NCBI GenBank assembly: GCA_026416535.1
Contig: JAOAFA010000098.1
Span: 1 to 64,000 of the forward strand
DNA length: 64,000 bases
Direction: 5' to 3'
Origin: Deltaproteobacteria bacterium
GTDB taxonomy: Bacteria > Myxococcota > SpSt-1050
Shown: piece after piece, positions 10,077 to 19,257 of the stretch
Layout: each line of letters opens with the position of its first letter
Numbering within the stretch: the first letter of the stretch is position 1
The notes under the pieces: model-generated
Seen by the model: only the letters and a program-made list of their open reading frames with translations
What the model was told of the DNA's origin: nothing
Databases searched by the model: none
Position numbers and translations under genes: made by a program

Positions 10077-11348
10077 ATGATTATCTCTCCAAACGTAAGA
10101 TATATCGCGATCCAGATAATAGAAAAAATCATCTATGGAAACCAATCAAGAGACACATTGGTAAATGAATATTTTCAAGGGTTAAATAATAGAGAAAAAA
10201 ACTTAGCATTTAACATTATTTTAAATACACTCAGATTCAAAGAAGTTTTTGATGAGATAATAAAGCTAGAATTAAAAATACCTATTTTTAAATTTGATAG
10301 ATTGGTCTTAATTGCTATAGAGGTATATCTGGCACAATTCATCACCATGGATAAAATACCAATATACGCTGCTGTATCTGAGACCATTGAGGCATATAAG
10401 CTGGCTACCAATAACTCGAGAGGGACTGGCTTCTTAAATTATTCTCTAAAAAGACTAACTGACTCAAAAAGTCTTAAAGAGAAATTTGAGATTTTCAAAG
10501 GTGATAACAACTTGTTAAAAAGCTTAATAAAAGAGCTAAATAAAGAAATACCAGAGGAAGAATTCCAAGCGATATATAAAAGCTCTTTTGAAAAACCCAA
10601 TACAACAATTAGAATTAGAACTGATATTAAGCAGATTAAGCAGAGACTTTTGGAAAATAGCATTGAGTTTGAGGAATCAAAGATTGTTCCTCAAGCACTT
10701 ATCATAAAGGACTCCAGTATAATAAAGAAAATTAGTGAGATCTTACCACAAAATTCTTTTGTTATACAGTCAGAGTTAAGTCAGCTTGCCGCATATCTAC
10801 TGGATATCCAGGATAATGATACTGTTCTTGATGTGTGTTCGGGTAATCAGATAAAATCAACGCAGATCTTTGAAATAAAAAAAGGTAAAGTAAACATAAC
10901 CTCCATTGATATAAAAAATATCAACGAGCCAAAGTTTCAATTTATTAATGCAGATGCCGCAAAAGTTAAATTAAATGCTCAGTTTGATAAGATAATTATA
11001 GATGCACCTTGTTCCGGTATAGGGACACTCTCTCAAAATCCTGAGATCAAGTTCAGACTAAACCGAAGGGCTATTAAAAGATTTGCTTCCATCCAGTATA
11101 AAATATTAAAAAATATTGCCAATTATCTCAAAAGAGAGGGTAACTTACTATACTCTGTATGCACACTAACTAAGTCAGAAACAGTGAATTTGATAAAAAA
11201 TTTTATTGAAGAAAATCCACAATTTGAGATAATTAAACCATCTATGAATAACCCCAAATTACGTAGATTTATTGATAAAGATGGACTTATTAAAATTTTT
11301 AATTATAACAACAATAGTTTTTTCTATGCATTATTGAAAAGGAAATAA
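10077..11348 (+). CDS. rsmB: 16S rRNA (cytosine-C5) methyltransferase RsmB-like
   Basis: The 423-residue protein has an N-terminal NusB-like RNA-binding domain (about 1-130) and a C-terminal Rossmann methyltransferase of the Nol1/Nop2/Sun family. The SAM-binding motif I is the variant 'VLDVCSGNQIKSTQI'; the usual GGKT-type segment is altered. The two family cysteines are present in 'DAPCSGIGTLSQNPEI' and 'YSVCTLTKSE'. The known role of the family is m5C967 methylation of 16S rRNA. It is the first gene of a plus-strand run with rpe and a sugar kinase, 4 bp before rpe. Confidence 0.88.
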   Translation: MIISPNVRYIAIQIIEKIIYGNQSRDTLVNEYFQGLNNREKNLAFNIILNTLRFKEVFDEIIKLELKIPIFKFDRLVLIAIEVYLAQFITMDKIPIYAAVSETIEAYKLATNNSRGTGFLNYSLKRLTDSKSLKEKFEIFKGDNNLLKSLIKELNKEIPEEEFQAIYKSSFEKPNTTIRIRTDIKQIKQRLLENSIEFEESKIVPQALIIKDSSIIKKISEILPQNSFVIQSELSQLAAYLLDIQDNDTVLDVCSGNQIKSTQIFEIKKGKVNITSIDIKNINEPKFQFINADAAKVKLNAQFDKIIIDAPCSGIGTLSQNPEIKFRLNRRAIKRFASIQYKILKNIANYLKREGNLLYSVCTLTKSETVNLIKNFIEENPQFEIIKPSMNNPKLRRFIDKDGLIKIFNYNNNSFFYALLKRK

Positions 11349-11352
11349 AAGC

Positions 11353-12048
11353 ATGCTAGATAAAAGCAGAGTCTATATTGCCCCATCTATATTATCAGCC
11401 GACTTTTCATGTTTAGGGGAAGAAATCAGAGATGTTGAAAGGTGTGGTGCTGATCTAATCCACATAGATGTCATGGACGGGCATTTCGTCCCAAATATTA
11501 CAATAGGTCCATCAGTAATTAAATCGATACGAAAAATAAGCCGTTTGCCATTCGATGTTCATTTGATGATAAAAGAACCTGAGAAATACATAGATGAGTT
11601 TGTAGACGCTGGTTCTGACATAATAACAGTTCATGAGGAGTCAACGATACACTTACACAGGGCATTACAAAAAATTAGAGAGGCATCAAAAATTTTTCCC
11701 CAAGAGAGGACACATAGAGTATTTAATAATGTGCTGTGTGGTATCTCTTTAAATCCCCATAGGCCATTATGCTCAATAAAGGAAATAATAAATGATATTG
11801 ATTTATTACTTATCATGACGGTTAATCCTGGCTTTGGAGGTCAGGAATTCATTGAGAGGATGTTTAGGAAGGTTCAAGAGGCAGGCATTCAACTAAAAAG
11901 GAAAAATACATTATTAGAAGTCGATGGGGGTGTAAATGACAAGAATGCAAAAAAATTAATAAAAAGCGGTGTAAATATACTGGTTGCTGGAAGTTTTATT
12001 TTTTCATCCAAAAATAGAAGAAATGCCATTAATTCACTTAGAGGGTAA
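11353..12048 (+). CDS. rpe: Ribulose-phosphate 3-epimerase
   Basis: The 231-residue TIM barrel interconverts ribulose-5-phosphate and xylulose-5-phosphate in the pentose phosphate pathway. The signature 'IAPSILSADFSCLGEEI', the metal-binding 'HIDVMDGHFVPNIT', 'VNPGFGGQEFI' and 'LEVDGGVNDKNA' are all present. The protein is of normal length. It has a weak GGAAA ribosome binding site just after rsmB and is probably co-transcribed with it. Confidence 0.95.
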   Translation: MLDKSRVYIAPSILSADFSCLGEEIRDVERCGADLIHIDVMDGHFVPNITIGPSVIKSIRKISRLPFDVHLMIKEPEKYIDEFVDAGSDIITVHEESTIHLHRALQKIREASKIFPQERTHRVFNNVLCGISLNPHRPLCSIKEIINDIDLLLIMTVNPGFGGQEFIERMFRKVQEAGIQLKRKNTLLEVDGGVNDKNAKKLIKSGVNILVAGSFIFSSKNRRNAINSLRG

Positions 12049-12052
12049 GTGT

Positions 12053-13060
12053 ATGAAAAACACCTATTTTATAGGAGTTGATGGCGGCGGGACGAAGACT
12101 ATCACAGTTATATCTGATGAAGAAGGTAGTATTGCGTCTTTAATAAAAACAGGACCTTCAAACTTCCAAACTTTTGGTATTCAAAAAGCCTACAAGGAAC
12201 TAAAATTAGGTATTGAGTTAGCACTCAAAAAGGCACATATAAAAAAGGCTGAAATCGCTTATGGCGGATTCGGCATTTCTGGAGCTGACAGGGATAAGGA
12301 CTTTGATATTATTATGAGTATTTTAAGCGATATTCTCCCTGACACCCCAAAAATACTTGTGAATGATACTACAATCGCCTTGAGAGCAGCCACAAGTGAT
12401 GGCATTGGGCTTGCCCTCATCTCTGGGACAGGGACAAACTGTATAGGCTTTAATAAAAAAGGCGAGATGGTAAGAATCGGTGGATTAGGTCCTCTTACAG
12501 GAGATTATGGTTCAGGCTCAGATATCGCCATGGCGGCGTATCACGCTGCCTTTAAATATAACGACAAAAGAGGAAAATATACAGTGTTATACGACATGAT
12601 AAAAAGGCATTTTAATACCCATGATATTGAAGAACTCATTGAACTAACCTACTTTGATTCCTATGACTATCATAAGTTGAATACAATTACCCCCCTTGTA
12701 TTTAAAGCAGCTCAAATGGGAGATTCTATAGCCAATAAAATATTGATCAATTGTGCCAATGCCCTATCCCATTCAGCTATAACTGCATTAAAGAGGTTAT
12801 TTAAAAAGGAAGAAAAGATAACAATAGCATTAGGCGGTTCAGTCTTTATCAAACAACCTAAGAGTTTAATGGTTGAGATAATTAGAAAAAAGATAATACA
12901 TTTGTACCCAAAAGTAAAATTTACTGTCCTCGATACAGAACCTGTAATTGGTGCCTTACTTTTGGCTTATGACAAATTTTATGGCGATGGAAGGGCAAAT
13001 AGGCTCAAAAGGAATATCAAAGTTGGTATAAAAAAGGCGCTTAAAGGTTATCCAAAATAA
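12053..13060 (+). CDS. BadF/BadG/BcrA/BcrD-type ATPase family kinase (N-acetylglucosamine kinase-like)
   Basis: The 335-residue ASKHA-fold protein starts 'MKNTYFIGVDGGGTKT' with the phosphate-1 loop. It also carries 'YGGFGISGADRDKD', 'LALISGTGTNCIGF' and 'LGGSVF' motifs of N-acetylglucosamine / BadF-type kinases. The expected reaction is ATP-dependent phosphorylation of an amino sugar, for example GlcNAc salvage from the wall. The track start (11984) would overlap rpe by 65 bp. The ATG at 12053 follows GAGGG and is 4 bp after the rpe stop, so it is preferred. The 3' end overlaps the convergent sixA by 13 bp. Confidence 0.82.
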   Translation: MKNTYFIGVDGGGTKTITVISDEEGSIASLIKTGPSNFQTFGIQKAYKELKLGIELALKKAHIKKAEIAYGGFGISGADRDKDFDIIMSILSDILPDTPKILVNDTTIALRAATSDGIGLALISGTGTNCIGFNKKGEMVRIGGLGPLTGDYGSGSDIAMAAYHAAFKYNDKRGKYTVLYDMIKRHFNTHDIEELIELTYFDSYDYHKLNTITPLVFKAAQMGDSIANKILINCANALSHSAITALKRLFKKEEKITIALGGSVFIKQPKSLMVEIIRKKIIHLYPKVKFTVLDTEPVIGALLLAYDKFYGDGRANRLKRNIKVGIKKALKGYPK

Positions 13061-13560
13061 AGTCTTATTAGTACGTCAGGTTGTAACACCCAGATTAACT
13101 CTGCTTTTACAATAGTAGATCCTTTCTTCTCCACATCCACAATAGCCACACCCGCCTTTTTCAAACTAACGATAGGGATATTTTTGTTTGTAACTAATCT
13201 TCCTATTAAGTTACCCATTGATGGGTTATGACCAACCATAAAAAGGACACAATCATCTGGTAGTCTCTTAATAAAAGATATCATTTCCCCGGGGTCAGCC
13301 TCTGGAGAGAGAAAATCAACAGTCTCTACTTCCCTCTTATAAATTTTTCCAAGAACCTCTGCTGTTTGCAATGCCCTTAAATAAGGGCTTGAGTAAATCT
13401 TGTCAACCTCATTAACTATAATTTTCTTTAGGATTTTTCCAACCCTATTGATATCTTTTAATCCCTTTGCAGTAAGAGGTCGTTCCGAATCTTTTTTCTT
13501 GGTTTGTGCAAACTTCTTTTTATCCATTGCCAAAGCATGTCTAACAAATAAAACCTTCAT
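13048..13560 (-). CDS. sixA: SixA-like phosphohistidine phosphatase
   Basis: The 170-residue histidine phosphatase has the catalytic 'FVRHALAMDK' motif (RHA, common in SixA relatives). 'RPLTAKGLKDINRVGKIL', 'YSSPYLRALQTAEVL' and 'VGHNPSMGNLI' complete the family pattern. SixA enzymes dephosphorylate phosphohistidine proteins. It lies 29 bp after ppk1 on the same strand, a pairing seen in many genomes alongside CYTH/CHAD proteins. A function linked to polyphosphate is inferred from context. Confidence 0.85.
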   Translation of the reverse strand: MKVLFVRHALAMDKKKFAQTKKKDSERPLTAKGLKDINRVGKILKKIIVNEVDKIYSSPYLRALQTAEVLGKIYKREVETVDFLSPEADPGEMISFIKRLPDDCVLFMVGHNPSMGNLIGRLVTNKNIPIVSLKKAGVAIVDVEKKGSTIVKAELIWVLQPDVLIRLYFG

Positions 13561-13589
13561 ATCAAACCATCCTCTCTAAAAAGGTTCAT

Positions 13590-15644
13590 TTAAAAATCTA
13601 TTCTCTTTTCTAATATCGTTCCCCTATAAGAACTCTCTGCAAGCGAGACAAATTGGAACTGAGATCTTATCAATTTCTCACCCTGAGCCGGCCTTATCCT
13701 CACATAGCTACCATCTGGTTGTAAAATTCTTGCCTTCACATTGTCAGATAAAGCTGTTTCAAGAATGACATCTTTTACATATCTCTTTAAGAGTTCATCA
13801 TAAATTGGAAATGCTATTTCATATCTTTTATAAAAATTTCTAGGCATCCAATCAGCACTAGATAGATATATCTTTTCCTCGCCATTAGAGTGAAAATAGA
13901 ATATCCTTGAATGTTCAAGAAATCTGTCTATGATACTTGATACTCTTATGTTTTCACTAATACCCTTAATATTAGGTTTTAAGCAACACATCCCCCTTAC
14001 AATCAAAAATATTTTTACACCACTCATGGAGGCATTGTATAGTGCATTAATAGTATCAGGATCAACAAGAGAATTCATCTTTGCTATTATAAGCCCATTG
14101 CCATATTTTATTTGATTAATTATCTCGTTTCTTATAAGTCGCAATATGGCTGTTCTCAAGTTAGCAGGGGCAACTAATAAGTGTTTAAAATATGGTAGTT
14201 GTTTACCTTGTGCCAATCTGTTAAAATAAACATGAACCTCTTGTCCAATATCCTGATTGGATGTTAATAATCCTAAGTCTGTATAAAGCCTCGTCGTAGT
14301 CGGATGATAATTGCCTGTCCCCAAATGTGTCAAATATATCGTTTTTTGTCCTCTATGCATCACAATTTGAGTTACTTTGCTATGCACCTTGTAGTCCTTT
14401 AAGGGCGGAATAACTTTAACCTTTGCACTCTTTAGTTCTTTCATCCATTTGAGGTTTGTTTTTTCATCAAACCTAGCTTTTATTTCAACATATACATATA
14501 CATTCTTCCCAGAGTTAGCTGCCTGCTTAAGAAACTCTAGTAGCATTGACTTTTCACCGGCCCTATATATGACATGAAAAATATCAGTAACATTAGGATC
14601 GGTACTCGCTTCCTTGATAAAATTCACAACAATATCAAAAGAATCATAGGGATGGTGCAGTAATACATCATGTTTTTGAATTAGATCAAGGATCTTTCCG
14701 GGTTTATTAAAAGGTGTTGGAATAACTGGGGTAATTTTTGGATACTTCAAATCATCAAATCCTTCATAATCGAGGACGATACTAAAGGATTTGAGATTTA
14801 AGGGCATGCTAAATCTATAAATAGAGATAGAGTCTATTCTGAGTGCTGAGGCTATGAAAATAGCACCCTCAGGATATACGGGAGAATCGACTTCAAGCCT
14901 TACTACTCGAGGTATCCTCTTACTCTTAATTCCTTTTTCAACAAAATTATCAAGCGACTCTTCATCAAACTCATAAGATATGTTATGTTCTCTAATAATT
15001 TTAAATGGAAATGCCTCGATAATATCCCTCTGAGGAAAAAATTGCCTTATGTGAGAGATGATCCACCTCTCAATCAAAACCAAAGATAACCTATACTTTT
15101 CATCTTCTACTTTTATTAATCTGTTGTCAGTTGTATCGAATTCTACAATTGCGTATTCCTCAACAAACCTGACGTATATATATATGGCTTCACTTTTTAA
15201 CTCTGGTATCGGTTCGTTTAGCTTCCTTATCACTATATTTAGTTTAGGCAACTTTGCCATAACCTGTTTATCAATATCATCACTGATAATATCAGGTTCG
15301 TAATAAATCATAATACCTTCACTTTTGAGTTTTGACATTATTACATTAAACAACTCTGCCTGCCGATTTTTTTGCCTCACAACCTCTTCTCTTGCCTGAA
15401 ATATGACTCTATTTACAGGATATCCATCAGGTAGCCTCTTCGTTGGATATTTCCTAAATATCTTTGATAACTCTGCAAACCTGACTTTAAAAAACTCATC
15501 AAGGTTAGAACTCACAATTGTCAAGAATCTAAGCCTTTCCAGTAATGGAACAGTGTCATCAGCCGCCTCTTCTAGTACTCTATTGTTAAAGGAGAGCCAG
15601 CTCAAATCTCTGTTAAATAGCAGTTTTATATACTCACCACTCAT
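13590..15644 (-). CDS. ppk1: Polyphosphate kinase 1
   Basis: The 684-residue enzyme reversibly polymerises ATP gamma-phosphate into polyphosphate. It shows the N-terminal 'FNRDLSWLSFNNRVLEEA', the region 'YKVHSKVTQIV' with the phosphorylatable His, 'HLGTGNYHPTTTRLYTDLGL' and the C-terminal 'SSADWMPRNFYKRYE' with the second His. The length is normal. The track begins at MERSHM, but GGAG lies 9 nt before the second ATG (15644), which is preferred. It is flanked by sixA and a CYTH-domain gene, all co-directional. Confidence 0.95.
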   Translation of the reverse strand: MSGEYIKLLFNRDLSWLSFNNRVLEEAADDTVPLLERLRFLTIVSSNLDEFFKVRFAELSKIFRKYPTKRLPDGYPVNRVIFQAREEVVRQKNRQAELFNVIMSKLKSEGIMIYYEPDIISDDIDKQVMAKLPKLNIVIRKLNEPIPELKSEAIYIYVRFVEEYAIVEFDTTDNRLIKVEDEKYRLSLVLIERWIISHIRQFFPQRDIIEAFPFKIIREHNISYEFDEESLDNFVEKGIKSKRIPRVVRLEVDSPVYPEGAIFIASALRIDSISIYRFSMPLNLKSFSIVLDYEGFDDLKYPKITPVIPTPFNKPGKILDLIQKHDVLLHHPYDSFDIVVNFIKEASTDPNVTDIFHVIYRAGEKSMLLEFLKQAANSGKNVYVYVEIKARFDEKTNLKWMKELKSAKVKVIPPLKDYKVHSKVTQIVMHRGQKTIYLTHLGTGNYHPTTTRLYTDLGLLTSNQDIGQEVHVYFNRLAQGKQLPYFKHLLVAPANLRTAILRLIRNEIINQIKYGNGLIIAKMNSLVDPDTINALYNASMSGVKIFLIVRGMCCLKPNIKGISENIRVSSIIDRFLEHSRIFYFHSNGEEKIYLSSADWMPRNFYKRYEIAFPIYDELLKRYVKDVILETALSDNVKARILQPDGSYVRIRPAQGEKLIRSQFQFVSLAESSYRGTILEKRIDF

Positions 15645-15707
15645 ATGACTACGCTCCATATATACATCAATTTTGTTAAAATAGTGTTATATTTCTGTTA
15701 AAACAAG

Positions 15708-16523
15708 CTATTTATTCGGTTTTACAAAATAGCTCATTATTCTATGGTATTTGTCAGATAGTTCATAGATAAGCTTGAATCTTTTATTCAAATCATCTTC
15801 AAATTCAAGTAAGGATTCTATACTCTTTATTTTTAATAACAGTTCATTTTTTCGTGATTTTATTTCATTTTCGTACTCATAAAAACTTGACATAGGATGA
15901 AAGGAATCTTTGCTTATATGGAAAGCACTTAAAAAATCAAGAGATGGTTCAAGATAAATATCATCGCTTATGTCATATTCATATTTTAATTTTTTATAAA
16001 AACATATGACAGGGCCTATCTTAATATTCTTAATCGTATCTGCCCCAAGGTGTTTATACATAGATCTTCTCATATCCCCATCTACTGCATTCTCTATTAT
16101 CCACATAAAACTTTTTTCAGTAAAATGAATTAGTTCCCTATGACCCTCTTCTTTTACCAATGAGGTAATCTTCTTAGACGAAAACTCAGACCTAAATAAT
16201 ATATTCTTCAATACAAATCCGGGACCTTTATATTGTAGATACACATTTTTACCTCCACCTTTGTATCTAAGTCTTAAGCTAGCACCCGAACGAAAGACTC
16301 GAAAATCCTCGGTATCCAAGAATTGATCTATAAAACTATTAATCTTTATAAGTCTTAGCTTTTTGCGTTTTTCAAAGAACTTAATTATATCATTATACTC
16401 ACTTTCGTATAACCTTTTTTTTAATTCTATCTCAACTTTTTTAGAATCCTCAATTCTGAGCTTCTCCAGAATATAAGTGTTTGTTAAACCCAATAAAAAA
16501 TCTCCAAATCCACTTGATTTCAT
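15708..16523 (-). CDS. CYTH-domain (triphosphate tunnel metalloenzyme) protein
   Basis: The 271-residue protein has the CYTH signature ExExK as 'EIELKKRL' near residue 31. Alternating basic and acidic beta strands follow, such as 'FLDTEDFRVFRSGASLRLRYKGG' and 'VYLQYKGPG'. The tail (about 210-271) is helical. CYTH proteins bind triphosphates or polyphosphate (ThTPase, inorganic triphosphatase, class IV cyclase); which activity applies cannot be read here. It sits 63 bp upstream of ppk1, which favours a triphosphate or polyphosphate substrate. No clear Shine-Dalgarno sequence precedes the ATG. It could also resemble the VTC polyphosphate polymerase fold. Confidence 0.7.
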   Translation of the reverse strand: MKSSGFGDFLLGLTNTYILEKLRIEDSKKVEIELKKRLYESEYNDIIKFFEKRKKLRLIKINSFIDQFLDTEDFRVFRSGASLRLRYKGGGKNVYLQYKGPGFVLKNILFRSEFSSKKITSLVKEEGHRELIHFTEKSFMWIIENAVDGDMRRSMYKHLGADTIKNIKIGPVICFYKKLKYEYDISDDIYLEPSLDFLSAFHISKDSFHPMSSFYEYENEIKSRKNELLLKIKSIESLLEFEDDLNKRFKLIYELSDKYHRIMSYFVKPNK

Positions 16524-16566
16524 AATTTAATTACGGAATATAAATTGACTTTTTTAGGCTTTTTTG

Positions 16567-17148
16567 TCAAAAGACATATTTTATTGATGGATAAATCATG
16601 ACCGCTTTAGTATTTATGTTAAGGATATAAGAAAAAGCAAATTCAACACCAAGCCTTAATCCTTTCCTATAAGAATCATAACCAATACCTGTAGCTAAAC
16701 CAAAATCTGGCAAAAAAGAACCTTTATTATTTGGTACTGGTGATAACAAAACCCCACCTCCAAATAACTTTATGGGGATAAAGATATCTGTTCCTGCTGA
16801 AATCTTATATTGATAAGCCAGGTTTGTAAAGATAAGGGTAAAATTATCATAATTTACCTTATCTTTTTCTAAATCGCCGGTCTTCTTTTCAACTGCATTA
16901 TTGGAAACCATAGAGGTAGCGAAAGATAGCCCTGCCATACTCGATTTGTTAAACGAGTATCCTAAAATGAAATTAAAGTAAGGTTCGGAGTTAGAGTAGC
17001 TTCTATTCCCACCTATTGTAAAAAACAATCCAGGATTAACTTCACTCATCAACCCTGTATATGGCTCTGCGGAATATATATTAAAAGTAAATAAAAAACT
17101 TGCGATAAATGTTATAACACCTCCTAATTCCTTTTTTATCTTTACCAT
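16567..17148 (-). CDS. cglE: CglE-like outer-membrane beta-barrel protein of a gliding-type complex
   Basis: The 193-residue precursor has a signal peptide ending 'FNIYSAEP'. Alternating amphipathic strands follow, and the C-terminus 'IYPSIKYVF' ends in Phe as outer-membrane barrels do. Its size and position immediately after the GltG-like gene match CglE of myxobacterial A-motility loci. The gene name rests on context and recalled family resemblance more than on diagnostic residues. It is the last gene of the seven-gene unit; 43 bp separate it from the CYTH gene. Confidence 0.55.
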   Translation of the reverse strand: MVKIKKELGGVITFIASFLFTFNIYSAEPYTGLMSEVNPGLFFTIGGNRSYSNSEPYFNFILGYSFNKSSMAGLSFATSMVSNNAVEKKTGDLEKDKVNYDNFTLIFTNLAYQYKISAGTDIFIPIKLFGGGVLLSPVPNNKGSFLPDFGLATGIGYDSYRKGLRLGVEFAFSYILNINTKAVMIYPSIKYVF

Positions 17149-17172
17149 ATATTTCTCCCTCTTAATAAAAGG

Positions 17173-18912
17173 TTACTGACCAGCACTTTTAAATATGAAC
17201 GGATATCTTACTACTACTATACCACCACCTTTAGGAGCAGGAAACATCCACCTTTTTATGTTTCTAATAATGCAGTCTTCTACGGCAGCATTGTTCATCT
17301 CCGTTTGTTCAATCTCAGCCTCAGATACAGAACCATTTGAAGATATTGTGAATTTAACAGCTATTTTACCATACAAATTAGGATTTTTACTAAGCTCCTT
17401 CTCATAGCAATACTTGATCTGTGCCCAATAGCGTTTAATCACTTTAGCAACTACATCTTTATCAAGGCCACCCACCATCACGAGTTTTCCTGTGGATACA
17501 GCCTCTTCGGACTTGCCTCCTGCACCGAGATTAAAATCTCCGTGAGCTCTCCTACTTTTACCTCCCCCAATGCCGATTCCACCGAGTGCCGCTACACCAC
17601 CTCCCCCACCTCCACCCCTTGAACCCAAACCACCAAGACCCCCAGAATCACCCATCATCGTTCCGTGTAGGCCACCCAATGCATTATTGATACCAGCCCC
17701 TAATCCCGCACCAAATATAGAATTCATAGCGGGATTACCCCCCGCCCCTCTCAAAATCCCCAATATTCCGGATTTTAGGGCTATCTTCCTGTTTTCTACT
17801 CTTCTATTTGGATCAGCAATATTTGGACCCTTTACTGGAGGCCTTTTTTCATCAATTACCTTGCCAATCTTCTTTTCAGTTATTGCCTTCATCTCAAGTT
17901 CCTTCTTTTCAACCTTCTTTGGAGCCTCTTTTACGACAACTTTTGCAAATCTATTTAAACTCTTTTGCAAATCCTCAGGTGGTGTTGTTAGAGTATCCTT
18001 GAAAAATACTACCATGATAAACAAAGTTATTGCCAAGAAGAGGATCGAGGATATCAGCCATTGAGCAAACCTATAGTCCATGTTTTTAAGCAAATCTTGC
18101 TTGGGCGCGCTCTTGGGATGGACATATCTAATTATAATGTCAATCGGACCATTTTTAAGAACTATTACCTCGTTTAGCCTCAATTGAATATTTTTCTTGG
18201 TATCAGTCTCCACTCTTTTACCGTCAACGAATTGAATAACATCCCAGTTTTCCGGAACATTGACAACATGAGAAGAACCCTCAGTAGTTATTAGTTGGAA
18301 TCTGTCAAATTTTATATATTCCTCTGGTATAACAAAATCATTATCTTCAGATGTCCCTATGTTAATCTCGGACTTTTTGCCAATGATGGCCACTTCGCCT
18401 ATTATTCCACCTAACCATCTCACTATTACATCAGGCACTTTATTAATCTCATCAGCCTTATCTTCCTCCAGCCTTTTTACAGAGACATACATCTCTAGCG
18501 AGTCAGCGGATTTCCTTCTTATCTTCTTCGCCTTCTTTTCTTTATCTTTTATTACTACGTTTTTGGTCCTATCACTTTTGGCTACTTGCTCAACTCTTTC
18601 ATCAATAGATGACTTATCCTCAAGAACAAGTCTTATTTCGTACTCACCAATTTTGATTATATCATCGTTGCTCAAAGTTTTTTCTCTTACTTTTTCACCA
18701 TTCACGAAGACACCGCTCTTAGAACCCATATCCATCAAACTGAGATTTCCTTCTTTATTCACCCTTATCATACAATGGAGACCACTCACATTCTCGGACT
18801 CTAACCTAATATTAGCAGCCGTAGATGAACCAACAATTATACTCTCTTTTTCAAATTCAAATATGTCCTCTTTACCATCAGGACTCTTTACCAAAAATCT
18901 GTATCTCATCAT
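17173..18912 (-). CDS. gltG: GltG/PglI-like inner-membrane protein: FHA domains, TM helix, AgmX/PglI C-terminal domain
   Basis: The 579-residue protein has an N-terminal cytoplasmic FHA domain (about 5-97; 'GLHCMIRV', 'LMDMGSKSGVFVNGEKV'). A second FHA-like module spans about 180-265. One TM helix lies at about 283-304. A Lys/Pro and Gly-rich periplasmic linker (about 400-460) leads to a C-terminal AgmX/PglI TonB-like domain with paired cysteines ('QIKYCYEKELSKNP' and 'AVEDCIIRNIKRWMFP'). In Myxococcus, GltG/PglI couples the AglRQS motor to the envelope gliding complex. The second ATG (18909) has better spacing from GAGG. It lies 21 bp after cglF and 24 bp before cglE. Confidence 0.8.
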   Translation of the reverse strand: MMRYRFLVKSPDGKEDIFEFEKESIIVGSSTAANIRLESENVSGLHCMIRVNKEGNLSLMDMGSKSGVFVNGEKVREKTLSNDDIIKIGEYEIRLVLEDKSSIDERVEQVAKSDRTKNVVIKDKEKKAKKIRRKSADSLEMYVSVKRLEEDKADEINKVPDVIVRWLGGIIGEVAIIGKKSEINIGTSEDNDFVIPEEYIKFDRFQLITTEGSSHVVNVPENWDVIQFVDGKRVETDTKKNIQLRLNEVIVLKNGPIDIIIRYVHPKSAPKQDLLKNMDYRFAQWLISSILFLAITLFIMVVFFKDTLTTPPEDLQKSLNRFAKVVVKEAPKKVEKKELEMKAITEKKIGKVIDEKRPPVKGPNIADPNRRVENRKIALKSGILGILRGAGGNPAMNSIFGAGLGAGINNALGGLHGTMMGDSGGLGGLGSRGGGGGGGVAALGGIGIGGGKSRRAHGDFNLGAGGKSEEAVSTGKLVMVGGLDKDVVAKVIKRYWAQIKYCYEKELSKNPNLYGKIAVKFTISSNGSVSEAEIEQTEMNNAAVEDCIIRNIKRWMFPAPKGGGIVVVRYPFIFKSAGQ

Positions 18913-18933
18913 AACCTCACTCTTTTATGCGTT

Positions 18934-19191
18934 TTATAGTTTATCTACTGACTTAAAAAGCTCTGGTTCAAAATTCTCTCTAACCTTTATTAATCTACCA
19001 AACTGAGCCTCTTTTCGTGATGAGATATAAGAACCATCTGGTTTCTTTAATTCACCCTGTATCGTAACATCAGAAAAGTCAATGATTGTTTTCTGTTTAT
19101 ATACAATCTTATCTCCCGGACCAGGCTCTTGAGCATATACATATGAGGTAAACATTAAGAGAAGTACAAATAAAGATATAGTTTTCCTCAT
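18934..19191 (-). CDS. cglF: CglF-like small periplasmic protein
   Basis: This 85-residue precursor has a clean signal peptide ('LFVLLLMFTSYVYAQEPG') and a mature part of about 65 residues. The core 'IVYKQKTIIDFSDVTIQGELKKP' and 'RLIKVRENFEPEL' match, as far as I recall, the small CglF proteins of myxobacterial gliding loci. It lies between the gltE-like and gltG-like genes, the position expected for cglF. GAGGT precedes the ATG. The molecular function is unknown even in the family. Confidence 0.6.
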   Translation of the reverse strand: MRKTISLFVLLLMFTSYVYAQEPGPGDKIVYKQKTIIDFSDVTIQGELKKPDGSYISSRKEAQFGRLIKVRENFEPELFKSVDKL

Positions 19192-19257
19192 AACTACCTC
19201 CTATACTAAGCTACATTATACCAAACATTCTAAGAAAATTCCACAAATTCATGACAT

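Noticed and set aside
17570-18064. Plus-strand 164-residue Pro-rich ORF
   Set aside because: It is the antisense shadow of the Gly-rich linker of the GltG-like gene; it has no ribosome binding site and no domain.
18359-19006. Plus-strand 215-residue Ser/Leu-rich ORF
   Set aside because: Antisense of the FHA region of the GltG-like gene and of the cglF end; low-complexity composition typical of reverse-complement shadows.
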